Shown here piece after piece: positions 29,307-38,300 of a stretch of DNA of 64,000 nt. The DNA lies in NCBI RefSeq assembly GCF_002251795.1, contig NZ_NOXU01000021.1:16769-80768 (forward strand), written 5' to 3'. The notes below the pieces were generated by a model, which made no database searches, had not been told where the DNA came from, and saw only the letters and a list, made by a program, of their open reading frames with translations. A program made the position numbers and the translations under genes. This DNA comes from Niveispirillum lacus. GTDB taxonomy: Bacteria; Pseudomonadota; Alphaproteobacteria; Azospirillales; Azospirillaceae. Position 1 is the stretch's first letter. Each line of letters opens with the position of its first letter.

Positions 29307-29473
29307 CCATCTGTCTTTGTGCCTGAGAGTATTACCCCGTCGGCGGACGGTCATGCTGTGGCATGCCGTCACTCTCCAGATGTTAGTCGTGAGCCCATGG
29401 TCCTTTTGCCTGAGAGTTTCCGGGGCGGTTGCTCCTTCGGCGCCGGCAAGGCCGGTCTCTCCCATGTGCTTCT
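29303..29473 (-). ncRNA. Tandem glycine riboswitch
   Basis: Two glycine aptamers in series on the minus strand. Aptamer 1 (about 29473-29395) has ggGAGAGacc, gCGCCGAAGGaGCAA, aaCTCTCAGGcaAAAGGac. Aptamer 2 (about 29382-29304) has tGGAGAGtg, CCGacGGGG and ACTCTCAGGcaCAAAGACAGA. The repeated GGAGAG...CTCTCAGG pairing with AAAGGAC/AAAGACAGA is diagnostic of the gcvT element. Glycine binding to tandem aptamers usually turns on glycine cleavage or transport genes; neither is present nearby. Transcription runs toward the TonB receptor and S41 peptidase. A TTGACA lies upstream (29513-29518 on the complementary strand), but no good -10 was found. Confidence 0.92.
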
Positions 29474-29700
29474 GCAAAAACGTATACCAGAGTGCGCAGC
29501 AAAAGAAGCGCTGTCAAGCCATCAGGGTAACATTTTGGCGGCTTTGCACCACAAACCGTAACTTCATGACAATATGTGGTTGTGCAGCGCACAATGATCT
29601 GAATGCAAACCCATCTGCGCGCGCATGGAAACCGGGCAGAACAGATAAAGTGGCAGACAAGCTACCAATTCCCCGAAAGAAACCTGCTCAGTGGTTTGCA

Positions 29701-30109
29701 TAGCACGCTGGTGCAGTTGCTGACCCGCTTCTACGAGGCCAATGGCGGCACGGTGAATATCGACGGCCACGATGTCCGCGTCTGTCACAGCGCAGCCTGC
29801 GCCGGTATGTGGGCGTTGTTTTACAGGACAATGTCCCGTTCGACGGCGCCATCCTGGACAATCTGCGTCTGGCCCGGCCGGACGCCACCGATGCCGACCT
29901 GATCGACGCCGCCCGTGACCTAGGCGCCGATGAGGTGCTAGAGGCGCTGCCGCTGGCCTACCACATCCCTGTTGGTCCCATGGGCAGCCATCTCAGCCTG
30001 GGTCAACGGCAGCTTGTTTGTCTGGTTCGTGCCTATATCGCCGATCCCGCCGTGCTGGTGCTGGACGAGGCGACGTCGGCCGTGGATGTCCACACCGAAC
30101 GCCGCATCC
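29701..30109 (+). pseudogene. ABC-transporter ATPase domain fragment
   Basis: The fragment starts in the middle of Walker A (only [12 protein letters not shown] is left), continues with VNIDGHDVR, then needs a one-base shift near 29779 to resume as [21 protein letters not shown]. It then reads the signature [14 protein letters not shown] and Walker [13 protein letters not shown] through ERRIQ. The family is the exporter type (MsbA-like, LSxGQRQL). It stops where the IS5-like copy begins. Lacking Walker A, the membrane domain and the 3' end, it cannot be functional. Confidence 0.85.
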
Positions 30110-30652
30110 AGCGCGCATCCACATCCTTCTGGGCCGCCTTGGCCGGCTGGTCGGGCCAGATCTCATGGGCGGACTTGCCTTGCTTGATCGCCGCTTTCTC
30201 CGCCTCCTTGTTACGCTGGCGGGGCGCCGCCACCAGGGTCGCATCCACGATCTGACCCGACATCGGCAGATAACCCGCTGCAACGATCGCCTGATCCAGC
30301 CGCGTGAACAGCGCGTCCAGCGCACGGACACGGATCAATGTGCCGCGGAAATCCCACAGCGTGTTGGCATCGGGTACCCCGTCCCCTGGACCCAGGCCAC
30401 AAAACCGCATCCAGCTCAGCCGGTCACGCACCAGATACGATGTCTGTTACAGCGACAACCGGTGCAACGCCTGCAACACCTGCATCTTGAATTTCAAAAA
30501 CCGCGTCAAACGGCGGGCGACCGCCCCCCCCTGCGCAGGCCGCCGCGGCGCAGGGCCTTGGCCAGAACCGGCCGGAACTGCTCAAAGTCAACCGTCGCCG
30601 ACAACTGACGTAGACGATCCTCAAAATCCCAGAAACCGCCCTGTCCCGACAT
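30106..30652 (-). pseudogene. IS5-like transposase, 5' fragment with frame disruption
   Basis: Starts at ATG 30652 (MSGQGGFWDFEDRLRQ as in copy 2). A G-run is longer here than in copy 2 (8 versus 4 G on the minus strand, near 30530), breaking the frame after the FRPVLA region; further differences occur near 30430-30450. The DGVPDANTLWDFRG and [18 protein letters not shown] segments are intact. It reads HEIW where copy 2 has a stop, then ends at DARW. Confidence 0.85.
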
Positions 30653-30716
30653 GACCAACCTCGCTACAGGCTGCATGCCCTATCATAGCAGAAATCGGCA
30701 GTTTCCGGAGGGGTCC
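30106..30716 (-). mobile_element. IS5-like element, truncated copy 1
   Basis: On the minus strand it carries the left terminal repeat (ggacccctccggaaac, 30716-30701) and the 5' ~610 bases of the same element as at 33179-34422. The 3' half is gone, and the copy ends at the ABC-transporter fragment. The orientation is opposite to copy 2. This fits a deletion that joined the IS to the ABC gene. Confidence 0.85.
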
Positions 30717-30940
30717 GCCTGTTGAGGTTACAGGGCATTTGCTGTGTCAGGGTGGCTGCGGGGGCGCGCCTTGACCGATGGTATGCTGAACTGACGACAA
30801 CCATATAAACAGCGGCGCATCTTCCCATGACACCGCCTTATGTCGTCCCGAGCGTCGTGGTTCATTGGATAATCTTCTACTCATGAGGACGTACCACCGC
30901 ATCAATCGCGGATATGTCCCGTCACAGGTTTGGCCAATAC
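30717..30940. other. Spacer between IS copy 1 and the DUF3320 pseudogene
   Basis: About 220 bases. A minus-strand open frame passes through (30747-31241) but is the shifted continuation over the DUF3320 pseudogene, not a separate gene. Nothing else recognised. Confidence 0.4.
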
Positions 30941-31563
30941 CTACCTTTGCCTGGCCACCGCGCTCACACGGCGGATCCCGAAGCGGCGGGCAGCATCCGT
31001 CAGCGCATCCTCCGCATCGACCCAGCCCGGATTGCAGCAGCCAGTTCCGGCAAGGCGATATCCTCGACCATGCGGATGTCCTCATCTGAACAAGGATAAC
31101 GGGCCCGTTCCCACGCCGCCGGTGCGGTAGCATTGGCCCAGATGAAGCCACTGCCGGAGGTCTCTGTTTCCAGATGCGCCACACCACGCGCCACCGACAG
31201 CAAGCGGTCGCGAACCTGTCGCCCAGACCGTTTGAAGCCATGGGCCCGGGCGATCATCCGTTCGAGCAGCAGCGTTTCCCGGATGGGCGCCTCGCATTCG
31301 ACAACACGCAGGATCATATCGCGGAGAACGGCTGCATAATCCGGATCTTGAAACCGTTCCGGCGCGATTGATGGCTGGTCGGAGAAATCCGTTATACGGT
31401 AATCACCAACCAACAGTTCCATTTCGGGTACCGGCGGTGCCCCGGCGTTCTCCTCCTGCGGGTCGACAGGATCAGCGGGCAGATCAGCAAGTGATACAGG
31501 GGGGGCCGGTGGGGCTTCGGGACGGAGTGCGGCTTCCAAGGCGGTTTTTAGGCTGCGTGCCAT
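30941..31563 (-). pseudogene. DUF3320-like C-terminal fragment of a large helicase-type protein, frameshifted
   Basis: From ATG 31563 (SLKTALEAAL). The core reads ILRVVECEAPIRETLLLERMIARAHGFKRSGRQVRDRLL, matching the DUF3320 pattern (vv..EgPih.e.l..Ri..a.g..R.g.ri...i) found at the C-terminus of very large DUF4011/superfamily 1 helicase-like proteins. The annotated frame stops at 31000, but a one-base shift near 31020 restores WVDAEDALTDAARRFGIRRV...ARQR and ends at 30941, so the natural C-terminus is present but out of frame. The ~1500-residue helicase part is absent. Family assignment is inference. Confidence 0.65.
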
Positions 31564-31821
31564 GCTACCCGCCAGAGAGTATGAGGTGGAAGCGTGCTGG
31601 CCAGTGGGGCGCCATCGCCTCTGGGACAGAAAACGACCAAGTTTACACCGACCATATGCCGAGATAAGGGTCGGAAAACACTTTGGATGCCGTAAGTCTG
31701 TCAGACGTCCATTCACCCAACGATTGATGTGGCGGCTAACCGGGTCGCACAGATTGCAGAGGTTAAATGTGTAGAAGCAGCGGCATCACACCGCTGCTTC
31801 CAATTTTTTCGCTGTGCGAGT

Positions 31822-32871
31822 TCAGCCGCCTTGCCGAAGATTACGGGCAGACACCCAGCCCTGTTGACCAGCGCTATTGGTCACTTTCCACCAACCGGCA
31901 TTCTGTTCGCCCACCGCCGTTACACTCTCACCAGCAGCCAGCTTACCAATGACTGGGTCGTTGGTAGACGGACCGCCTCGCAGATTCAGGTTTGTCACCG
32001 TCTTGTAGCTGCTGCCGGCCACCAGTGACGGCGCCGTCGCGGGAATGGGGGGAGCAGAACTGGTCGGCGGCGCTGCGGTCTGGGTGGCCAGAGGGGCTGC
32101 CAGTTTAGCCTGGATGGCTGGCATGGCGCGGACTTGATCCACCAATTTGTTATGGGCGTCCATGAAGGCAGCGGCAACCACCTTACCGATATCGGTGGAA
32201 GCGTAAGAACCGCCGACGCCGCCGATGGGCAGCGCGCCTAGTCCGCCTGCGCCAAAGGCGAAACCAACATCTTTATGCTGTGCCGACCCCTCGGCGACCG
32301 CCTCTTGCACACCCGTGCGGACATCGGTCAGGGTCAGCATTGTCTGCGCCTGCAGGTTGGTGGTCTTGATAGCGCCGGCCACGACCCCGGCAATGCCGGG
32401 TAAAAATGCACCCAGACCAGCGCCGCTCCCCCCCGCATTGGTGTCCTGGAAGATGACATTGGGTGTAATCATAAAGTCGGCGGCCACCATCTGCCCGCCG
32501 CCGATATTCGACCCGCCCTGCAAGGTGCCGCCCGCCGCCAAGGCGCGCTCCTGCTGCATGCGCTGCATGGCCTGGCCCCGGTCAACCACCCGGAAGCAGC
32601 CGGACTGTGTCATCATCAAGCGCAGCAAAGGCACAGGTGAGGTCAGCCCAGCCTGCGCCAAGCCTGGAATATCCTCCTCCACCAAGGCAGCGGTACCCAA
32701 CGGACGGTCGCACTTTGTCAGTTGGGCCGCTGCCTGTGAATTACCTGCCGCTCCGCCGGCGCCTGACACCATCGACCCACCGGAACCAAGTTTGGTACCA
32801 GACGACACGCAACCCGACAGTGCGCTGGCAGCCATCATAACGGCTCCAAATTTTACCAATGAATCCCGCAT
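31822..32871 (-). CDS. CsgG-like outer-membrane lipoprotein with C-terminal SH3b domain
   Basis: 349 residues. I chose ATG 32871 because gagagga is ten bases upstream; ATG 32880 is too close to it. Lipoprotein signal with lipobox LSGC (Cys about 22). The central part (about 55-245) resembles CsgG/HfaB secretion-channel proteins: LLRLMMTQSGCFRVVDRGQAMQRMQQER, MVAADFMITPNVIF, VAGAIKTTNLQAQTMLTLTDVRTGVQ. A Pro/Ala linker leads to a bacterial SH3 domain (about 285-347; TNLNLRGGPSTNDPVIGKL, VTNSAGQQGWV), which usually binds cell-wall peptides. It is the only apparently intact gene between the two IS copies. No curli or holdfast partners are adjacent. Confidence 0.8.
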   Translation of the reverse strand: MRDSLVKFGAVMMAASALSGCVSSGTKLGSGGSMVSGAGGAAGNSQAAAQLTKCDRPLGTAALVEEDIPGLAQAGLTSPVPLLRLMMTQSGCFRVVDRGQAMQRMQQERALAAGGTLQGGSNIGGGQMVAADFMITPNVIFQDTNAGGSGAGLGAFLPGIAGVVAGAIKTTNLQAQTMLTLTDVRTGVQEAVAEGSAQHKDVGFAFGAGGLGALPIGGVGGSYASTDIGKVVAAAFMDAHNKLVDQVRAMPAIQAKLAAPLATQTAAPPTSSAPPIPATAPSLVAGSSYKTVTNLNLRGGPSTNDPVIGKLAAGESVTAVGEQNAGWWKVTNSAGQQGWVSARNLRQGG

Positions 32872-33178
32872 TATCAGCATTCCTCTCGAAAGATGCCATG
32901 AACAGCGCCGTAATTTGAACAGGAGTTAGTCAATCAATATCCAGGTTATTTAGCCTGAATAATGATTTATTCCTCTTTATGGCTCACTGGCGCCAGCCGT
33001 TGTTTCGCTCAATTTGAAGCGTTTGCCCGTTTGGCTTCAATCCGTATTTTTACGGATATAATCATCCCGAAAAGATACTGACGATCAGCACCACCCTTTT
33101 CTGAAGGATGCCGCTTCGGATGGAGCACAATGGAAGCCGGCATTTCCATGATCGGCGGTGACCTGCATTGGGAAACGG
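32872..33178. other. Intergenic region left of IS copy 2
   Basis: About 300 bases, AT-rich near 32930-32980 and containing a small perfect hairpin, atccgta (33040-33046) and tacggat (33051-33057) around tttt. Probably the promoter region of the minus-strand lipoprotein gene. No convincing gene; short frames near the IS do not continue the receiver domain found on its other side. Confidence 0.45.
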
Positions 33179-34422
33179 GGACACCTCCGGAAACTGCCGA
33201 TTTCTGCTATGATGCGGCATGCAGCCTGTAGCGAGGTTGGTCATGTCGGGACAGGGCGGTTTCTGGGATTTTGAGGATCGTCTACGTCAGTTGTCGGCGA
33301 CGGTTGATTTTGAGCAGTTCCGGCCGGTTCTGGCCAAGGCCCTGCGCCGCGGCGACCTGCGCAGGGGCGGTCGCCCGCCGTTCGACGCGGTTTTGAAATT
33401 CAAGATGCAGGTGTTGCAGGCGCTGCACGGGCTGTCGCTGCAACAGACCTCGTATCTGGTGCGCGACCGGCTGAGCTGGATGCGGTTTTGTGGCCTGGGT
33501 CCAGGGGACGGGGTACCCGATGCCAACACGCTGTGGGATTTCCGCGGCACATTGATCCGTGTCCGTGCGCTGGACGCGCTGTTCACGCGGCTGGATCAGG
33601 CGATCGTTGCAGCGGGTTATCTGCCGATGTCGGGCCAGATCGTGGATGCGACCCTGGTGGCAGCACCCCGCCAGCGTAACAAGGAGGCGGAGAAAGCGGC
33701 GATCAAGCAAGGCAAGTCCGCCCATGAGATCTGACCCGACCAGCCGGCCAAGGCGGCCCAGAAGGATGTGGATGCGCGCTGGACGGTGAAATTCAGCAAG
33801 GCCAAGCCGGCTCCCGAGGGGGCGCCGCAGCCGCCCGACATTGCCATCCCGGTCTTTGACTACAAGGCACATATCGCCATCGACCGCCGGCATGGGGTGA
33901 TCCGGCGCCGGCTGGTCAGCGATGCCGCTGCCCATGACGGGGCGCGCCTGCGCGAGGGGTTGATCGATCCGGACAATACGGCGTCGGGCGTCTGGGTCGA
34001 CACGGCCTATCGTTCGCAGGCCAATGAGGACTTCCTCCGCGCGGTCGGCAAAGTCAGCCATATCTATGTCAAGAAGCCCAAGGGTAAGCCGATGTCCGCA
34101 CGCACCGCCAGGGCCAATGCACGGAACTCCGCCATCCGCGCCAAGGTCGAGCATCCATTTGCCATGCTGAAGGGACCGATGAAGCTCTTCATCCGCACCA
34201 TCGGCCTCAAACGTGCCGAGGCGGCCATCACATTCGCCGCCATGGCCTACAACATGAAGCGCTGGGTCTGGCTCAACGGGAGAACGGCGTCCGCATGACG
34301 CCAAAGCTGCCAAATAGGGCGGCTTTGGCAGACCGCAACACGCCAGAAAACGGCCAACGCGGTGCCGCGAAGCCAGAATTGTGCTCAGATGACCCCATCA
34401 CAAAGGGTTACCGGAAGTGTCC
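33179..34422 (+). mobile_element. IS5-like element, full-length copy 2 with inactivated transposase
   Basis: 1244 bp bounded by imperfect 16-bp inverted repeats: ggacacctccggaaac (33179-33194) and, at the right end, the complement of gttaccggaagtgtcc (34407-34422), 14 of 16 matching. It holds one transposase reading frame interrupted by an in-frame TGA. Adjacent bases (left aaacgg, right atcttc) show no clear target duplication. It cuts off the 3' end of the receiver-domain gene to its right. Confidence 0.85.
33243..34298 (+). pseudogene. IS5-family transposase interrupted by an in-frame stop
   Basis: From ATG 33243 the frame would give 351 residues, but TGA at 33732-33734 follows AHEI; copy 1 has TGG (Trp) there, so this is a nonsense mutation. 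Before the stop: RLSWMRFCGL, DANTLWDFRGTL (first catalytic Asp region), VDATLV (second). After it: ARWTVKFSK, AHIAIDRRHGVI, WVDTAYRS, VEHPFAMLKGPM, AEAAITFAAMAYNMKR, the usual IS5 C-terminus with the catalytic Glu. Both halves are in the same frame and otherwise intact, which suggests recent inactivation. Confidence 0.9.
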
Positions 34423-34698
34423 ATCTTCCAGATACACATCTGCGATGATCATATCCGGATGACAGGTCGCAGCGGACTTGACGGCTTGATGATTGATTGT
34501 GGCGATGGCACAGACCTGATGCCCAGTCCCATCGAGTGAAGCGGCCAAAGACAGGGAAACCCGCGGATCTCCGGAAACGACAAATATACGAAGGCTGCGG
34601 CTCATTGCGGGCCGGGATGCAGCACCACCCTCACTATCCCATCTTGAAAGCGCCTCACGCTCGACGAATGGAACCACTGGCAGAGCGGCGGGGTTCAT
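34408..34698 (-). pseudogene. Response-regulator receiver domain truncated by the IS
   Basis: 96 codons. After a ~30-residue leader, LRIFVVSGDPRVSLSLAASL, VCAIATINHQA and HPDMIIADVYLED follow the CheY fold through the phosphoacceptor Asp. The sequence then enters the IS terminal repeat, which supplies GHFR and the stop. The alpha3-beta5 half is missing. The first acidic pocket residues (usually DD/ED) read SGD. ATG 34698 overlaps the dps stop by 4 bp, so the two genes were translationally coupled. Probably non-functional. Confidence 0.8.
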
Positions 34699-35174
34699 GA
34701 TCGCACTGAGTGGGATTCAATCAGCCAGAGTTGCCGATCCATACCACGGGCGACCTGGGTAAACAGGTCAGCGGTGACGGGATCGCCATGGGTGGTGGAC
34801 AGACCAATCGCTTCGCGGACCGACTGGCCAAAGGCGCTGACCGCCTGCGACAGGGCGAAGATGTGCTCCCGCGCTTCTGCTACACCCAAGGGATACGGCA
34901 ACAGAAATGACCGTTCAGCCGCGATATGCACAGTACCATGGGCCGTGCCACCCAAAGCCGCAGCCCGCTCCGCAATCAGATCGGAATAGGTTTCGACCTC
35001 GATGGCGGCATTGTCGAACAGTTCATGCACAGCGGAAAAGCTGCTACCGCGGACGTTCCAATGCGCCTGTTTGACCTGTGCATGCAGATCAATGGCCGCA
35101 GCCAGATGCCTGTTAAGCAACTCAACCGACTGTCCCCGGATGTTTTCAGACAGGGTGTTGTGAGTGTAGTGCAT
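34695..35174 (-). CDS. dps: Dps-family ferritin-like DNA-binding protein
   Basis: 159 residues, normal Dps length, with gggaggt six bases before ATG 35174. Ferroxidase-site residues are visible: KQAHWNVRG (His), FSAVHELFDNAAIEVETYSDLIAERAAALGG (Asp/Glu) in the four-helix bundle. Dps oligomers store iron, detoxify H2O2 and protect DNA in stress or stationary phase. The gene is divergent from the CheB-CheR hybrid gene and coupled to a truncated receiver-domain gene. Confidence 0.93.
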   Translation of the reverse strand: MHYTHNTLSENIRGQSVELLNRHLAAAIDLHAQVKQAHWNVRGSSFSAVHELFDNAAIEVETYSDLIAERAAALGGTAHGTVHIAAERSFLLPYPLGVAEAREHIFALSQAVSAFGQSVREAIGLSTTHGDPVTADLFTQVARGMDRQLWLIESHSVRS

Positions 35175-35345
35175 GGTCGACCTCCCGTTGTGCGGTACTG
35201 ATCGTAAGATTGGAAATTGATTAATATAAGGCTCGGGAAGTACCTAAATCCTAAAGCGGTATTTCAAAATCCGCATTCGTCACCCATCGAATGAACAATC
35301 GTGATACAATGTATTCCAATCAAAAATTGGACCGGTAATTTCACC

Positions 35346-38300
35346 ATGACTCGCTCCACAAAGAAGACAGACGGCCCCTCTCCGTCGAAGGCAGCAATGG
35401 ATATTGTTGCCATTGGCGCGTCTGCGGGCGGTCTGGAGGCGGCAAGCCGGTTCGTGGAAGCACTTGGGGATGGCGGAGGGGCTTGTTTCATCCTGGTGCA
35501 GCATCTGGACCCCAACCATGACAGCCTGCTGGTTGATCTTCTGGCGGTGCACACGGCAATGCGTGTCTGGCAGGCCACCGACGGCATGGAACTGTTGCCA
35601 GGACAAGTCATCGTCATACCGCCCGGCGCCTATCTCTCGGTGATAGACGGGCGTCTGCACCTGACGGCCCCGCCGCGTGGCCAGGGCACACGCCTGCCCT
35701 TCGATTTCCTGCTGGCATCTCTGGCCCGCGACTTCGGGAGTCGTGTGGTTTGTGTCGTGCTGTCGGGGACCGGAACGGACGGCAGCCACGGGCTGCGCGC
35801 GGTGAGGACGGCGGGTGGGCTGGTAATCGCACAGGATCCGGCGGAGGCTGGATATGAAGGCATGCCGCGCAGCGCCATGGCCACTGGCCTGGTGGATCAT
35901 GTGCTACCGGTTGCGGCTATGCCTGAGGTCATCCGCAACCGCCACCGCACGGACACAGCAGCTTCCAAAAGGATGGAGGAAGACGCGGACAACGGGTTAG
36001 CCGCTATCATCGACCTGCTGCGCACCCATACGCCCTATGATTTCACGCTTTACAAGCAGGGGACGTTGCGGCGGCGCATCGACAGGCGGATGTCCATGGC
36101 CGGTATCGCCGCCGATGGTTTGCCGGAATATCTTGAGCTGCTGCGGCGTGATCCGGCGGAACGGGACAATCTTGCCAAGGATATGCTGATCAATGTCACA
36201 GAATTTTTCCGCGATCCGAAAGTGTTCGAGCTCCTGGCTGCGGCCGTCATTCCCGGTCTGATCCGGGGACGATCCACGGATAATCACCTTCGCCTGTGGG
36301 TGGCGGGATGCAGTACGGGGGAGGAAACCTATTCCCTTGCCATCCTGTTCCTGGAACAGATCGCACTGGCCGGTTTAGCGATGAAACTGCAGCTGTTCGC
36401 CTCCGATGTCGATCCCGACGCCATCGTCACCGCGCGCGAAGGTTGGTACCCGGCGAGCATTGCCGAGAATGTTTCCGCAGACCGACTGGCCCGATTCTTC
36501 ATCGCCGATGGAGGAGGATATCGGGTCACGCAGGAACTGCGCGCCCATGTCATCTTCACAGTCCAGGACGTGCTGGCGGATCCGCCCTTTTCCCGCCTCG
36601 ATTTCATCTCTTGTCGTAATCTGTTGATCTATCTGATGCCGGAGGCACAGGCGCGGGTGCTGGCCCTGTTCCATTTCGCCTTGCGCGATGGTGGTTTCCT
36701 GCTGCTGGGCGGTGCGGAAACTGTGCTGCCGACAGCATCCGACCGGTTCGAGATCGTGTCGAAACCCGCCCGTCTGTTCCGCCACGTGGGCCGCAGCAAG
36801 CCCGGCGATTTCAGTTTCCTGATGAGCACAGGGGATGGCGTCCGCGCCCTGCCCCGTATCGGCACCGGCCCCGGCCCATCGCGACAGAACGCCTTGGCGG
36901 AGCTGTGCCGGCAACTGGTGATGCGGGATTATGCCCCGGCAGCCATCCTGATCAACCGTTCTCATGATTGCCTTTATTCCCTGGGGCCGACCGACCATTT
37001 CTTGCGCGTGCCATCCGGCCACCCGACCCAGGATCTGCTGGCCATGACACCCCCCGGTCTGTCGGTCAAACTTCGCGCCGCCATCCAGCAGGCGCACCAG
37101 GAAAAGGCCAAGATCACGATCCAGGGCGGTCAGATGCGCCGGGATGGCGACATTATGGAGTTCAGCATCGCCGTGCATCCCGTCACGCATGAGGGCGAGA
37201 ATTTGATGCTGGTCTGCTTCATCGACGAGCCCCGCCCGGCCGGTGCGCAGAACAAGGCACCGCTGTCCGCCAATGGACAGACCGGCAATCTGGCCCGTGA
37301 GTTGGACCACACACGCGCCGAACTGGAAGCAGCCATTCGCAACCTGGAACTGGCAGGGGAAGAACAGAAGGCCGTCACCCAGGAAGCCCTGTCGATCAAC
37401 GAAGAATACCAGTCCGCCAACGAGGAATTGCTGACCTCCAAGGAAGAGTTACAATCGCTGAACGAGGAACTGACGGCCTTGAACAGCCAGCTGCAGGAAA
37501 CCCTGGACCAGCAGCGAACCACATCGAACGATCTGCAGAACGTACTCTACAGCACGGATGTGGCGACCATCTTCCTGGACCTGGAATTGGCCATCCGCTT
37601 TTTTACGCCTGCCACCCGTTCACTGTTCAGCATCCTTCCCAGCGATGTTGGCCGGCCCTTGGCCGACCTCAGTTCGCTGGCCGCTGACGGCGACCTGTTT
37701 GCTGACGCACAATCTGTCTTGAAATTGCGCGTGCCGATGGAGCGGGAGATCGAGGCACGATCTGGCGCCTGGTACCTGCGCCGGGTTCTACCCTATCTGA
37801 CGCGTGACGATCAGGTGGAGGGGGTGGTCATCACCTTCGTCGATATCACCGAACGCCGGCGCGTGGCTGAAGCCCTGCGGACCGCCAAGCGTCAGGCGGA
37901 AATGGCAAACCGGGGCAAATCACATTTCCTGGCTGCCGCCAGCCATGACCTGCGCCAACCCCTTCAGACCCTTATCCTTTTGCAGGGCATCCTGGCGGGC
38001 CGCATACAGGCTGACAAAGACCGGGAACTGCTGGACCGGATCGGGGAAACCATCGGCGCTATGTCGGGCATGCTGAACGCCCTGCTGGATATCAACCAGA
38101 TCGAAGCCGGCGTCATCGCCACCGAGCTCTCGCGCTTTCCCATCAACGACCTTCTGACCCGGATGCGGGACGAATTCAGTTACCACGCCCATGCCCGTGG
38201 CCTGGCCCTGCGCGTGGTTCCCTGCGGTGTTCAGGTCTTCAGTGATCGGCGCCTGCTGGAGCAGATGGTGCGCAACCTGCTGTCCAATGCCCTGAAATAT

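Noticed and set aside
29303..29473. Standard gcvTHP leader
   Set aside because: No glycine-cleavage gene follows on the minus strand; the genes downstream are a TonB receptor and a peptidase, and on the other side lies only an ABC fragment.
33732..33734. In-frame TGA as selenocysteine or programmed recoding
   Set aside because: The other copy of the element has a tryptophan codon at this position, and transposases of this family have no selenocysteine there. A nonsense mutation explains it.
30106..34422. Intact composite transposon made of two IS copies
   Set aside because: Copy 1 lacks half its length and one end, both transposases are broken, and no target duplication flanks the unit.
36375..37310. 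311-codon minus-strand open frame
   Set aside because: Antisense to the CheR region of the large hybrid protein; no start signal or domain.
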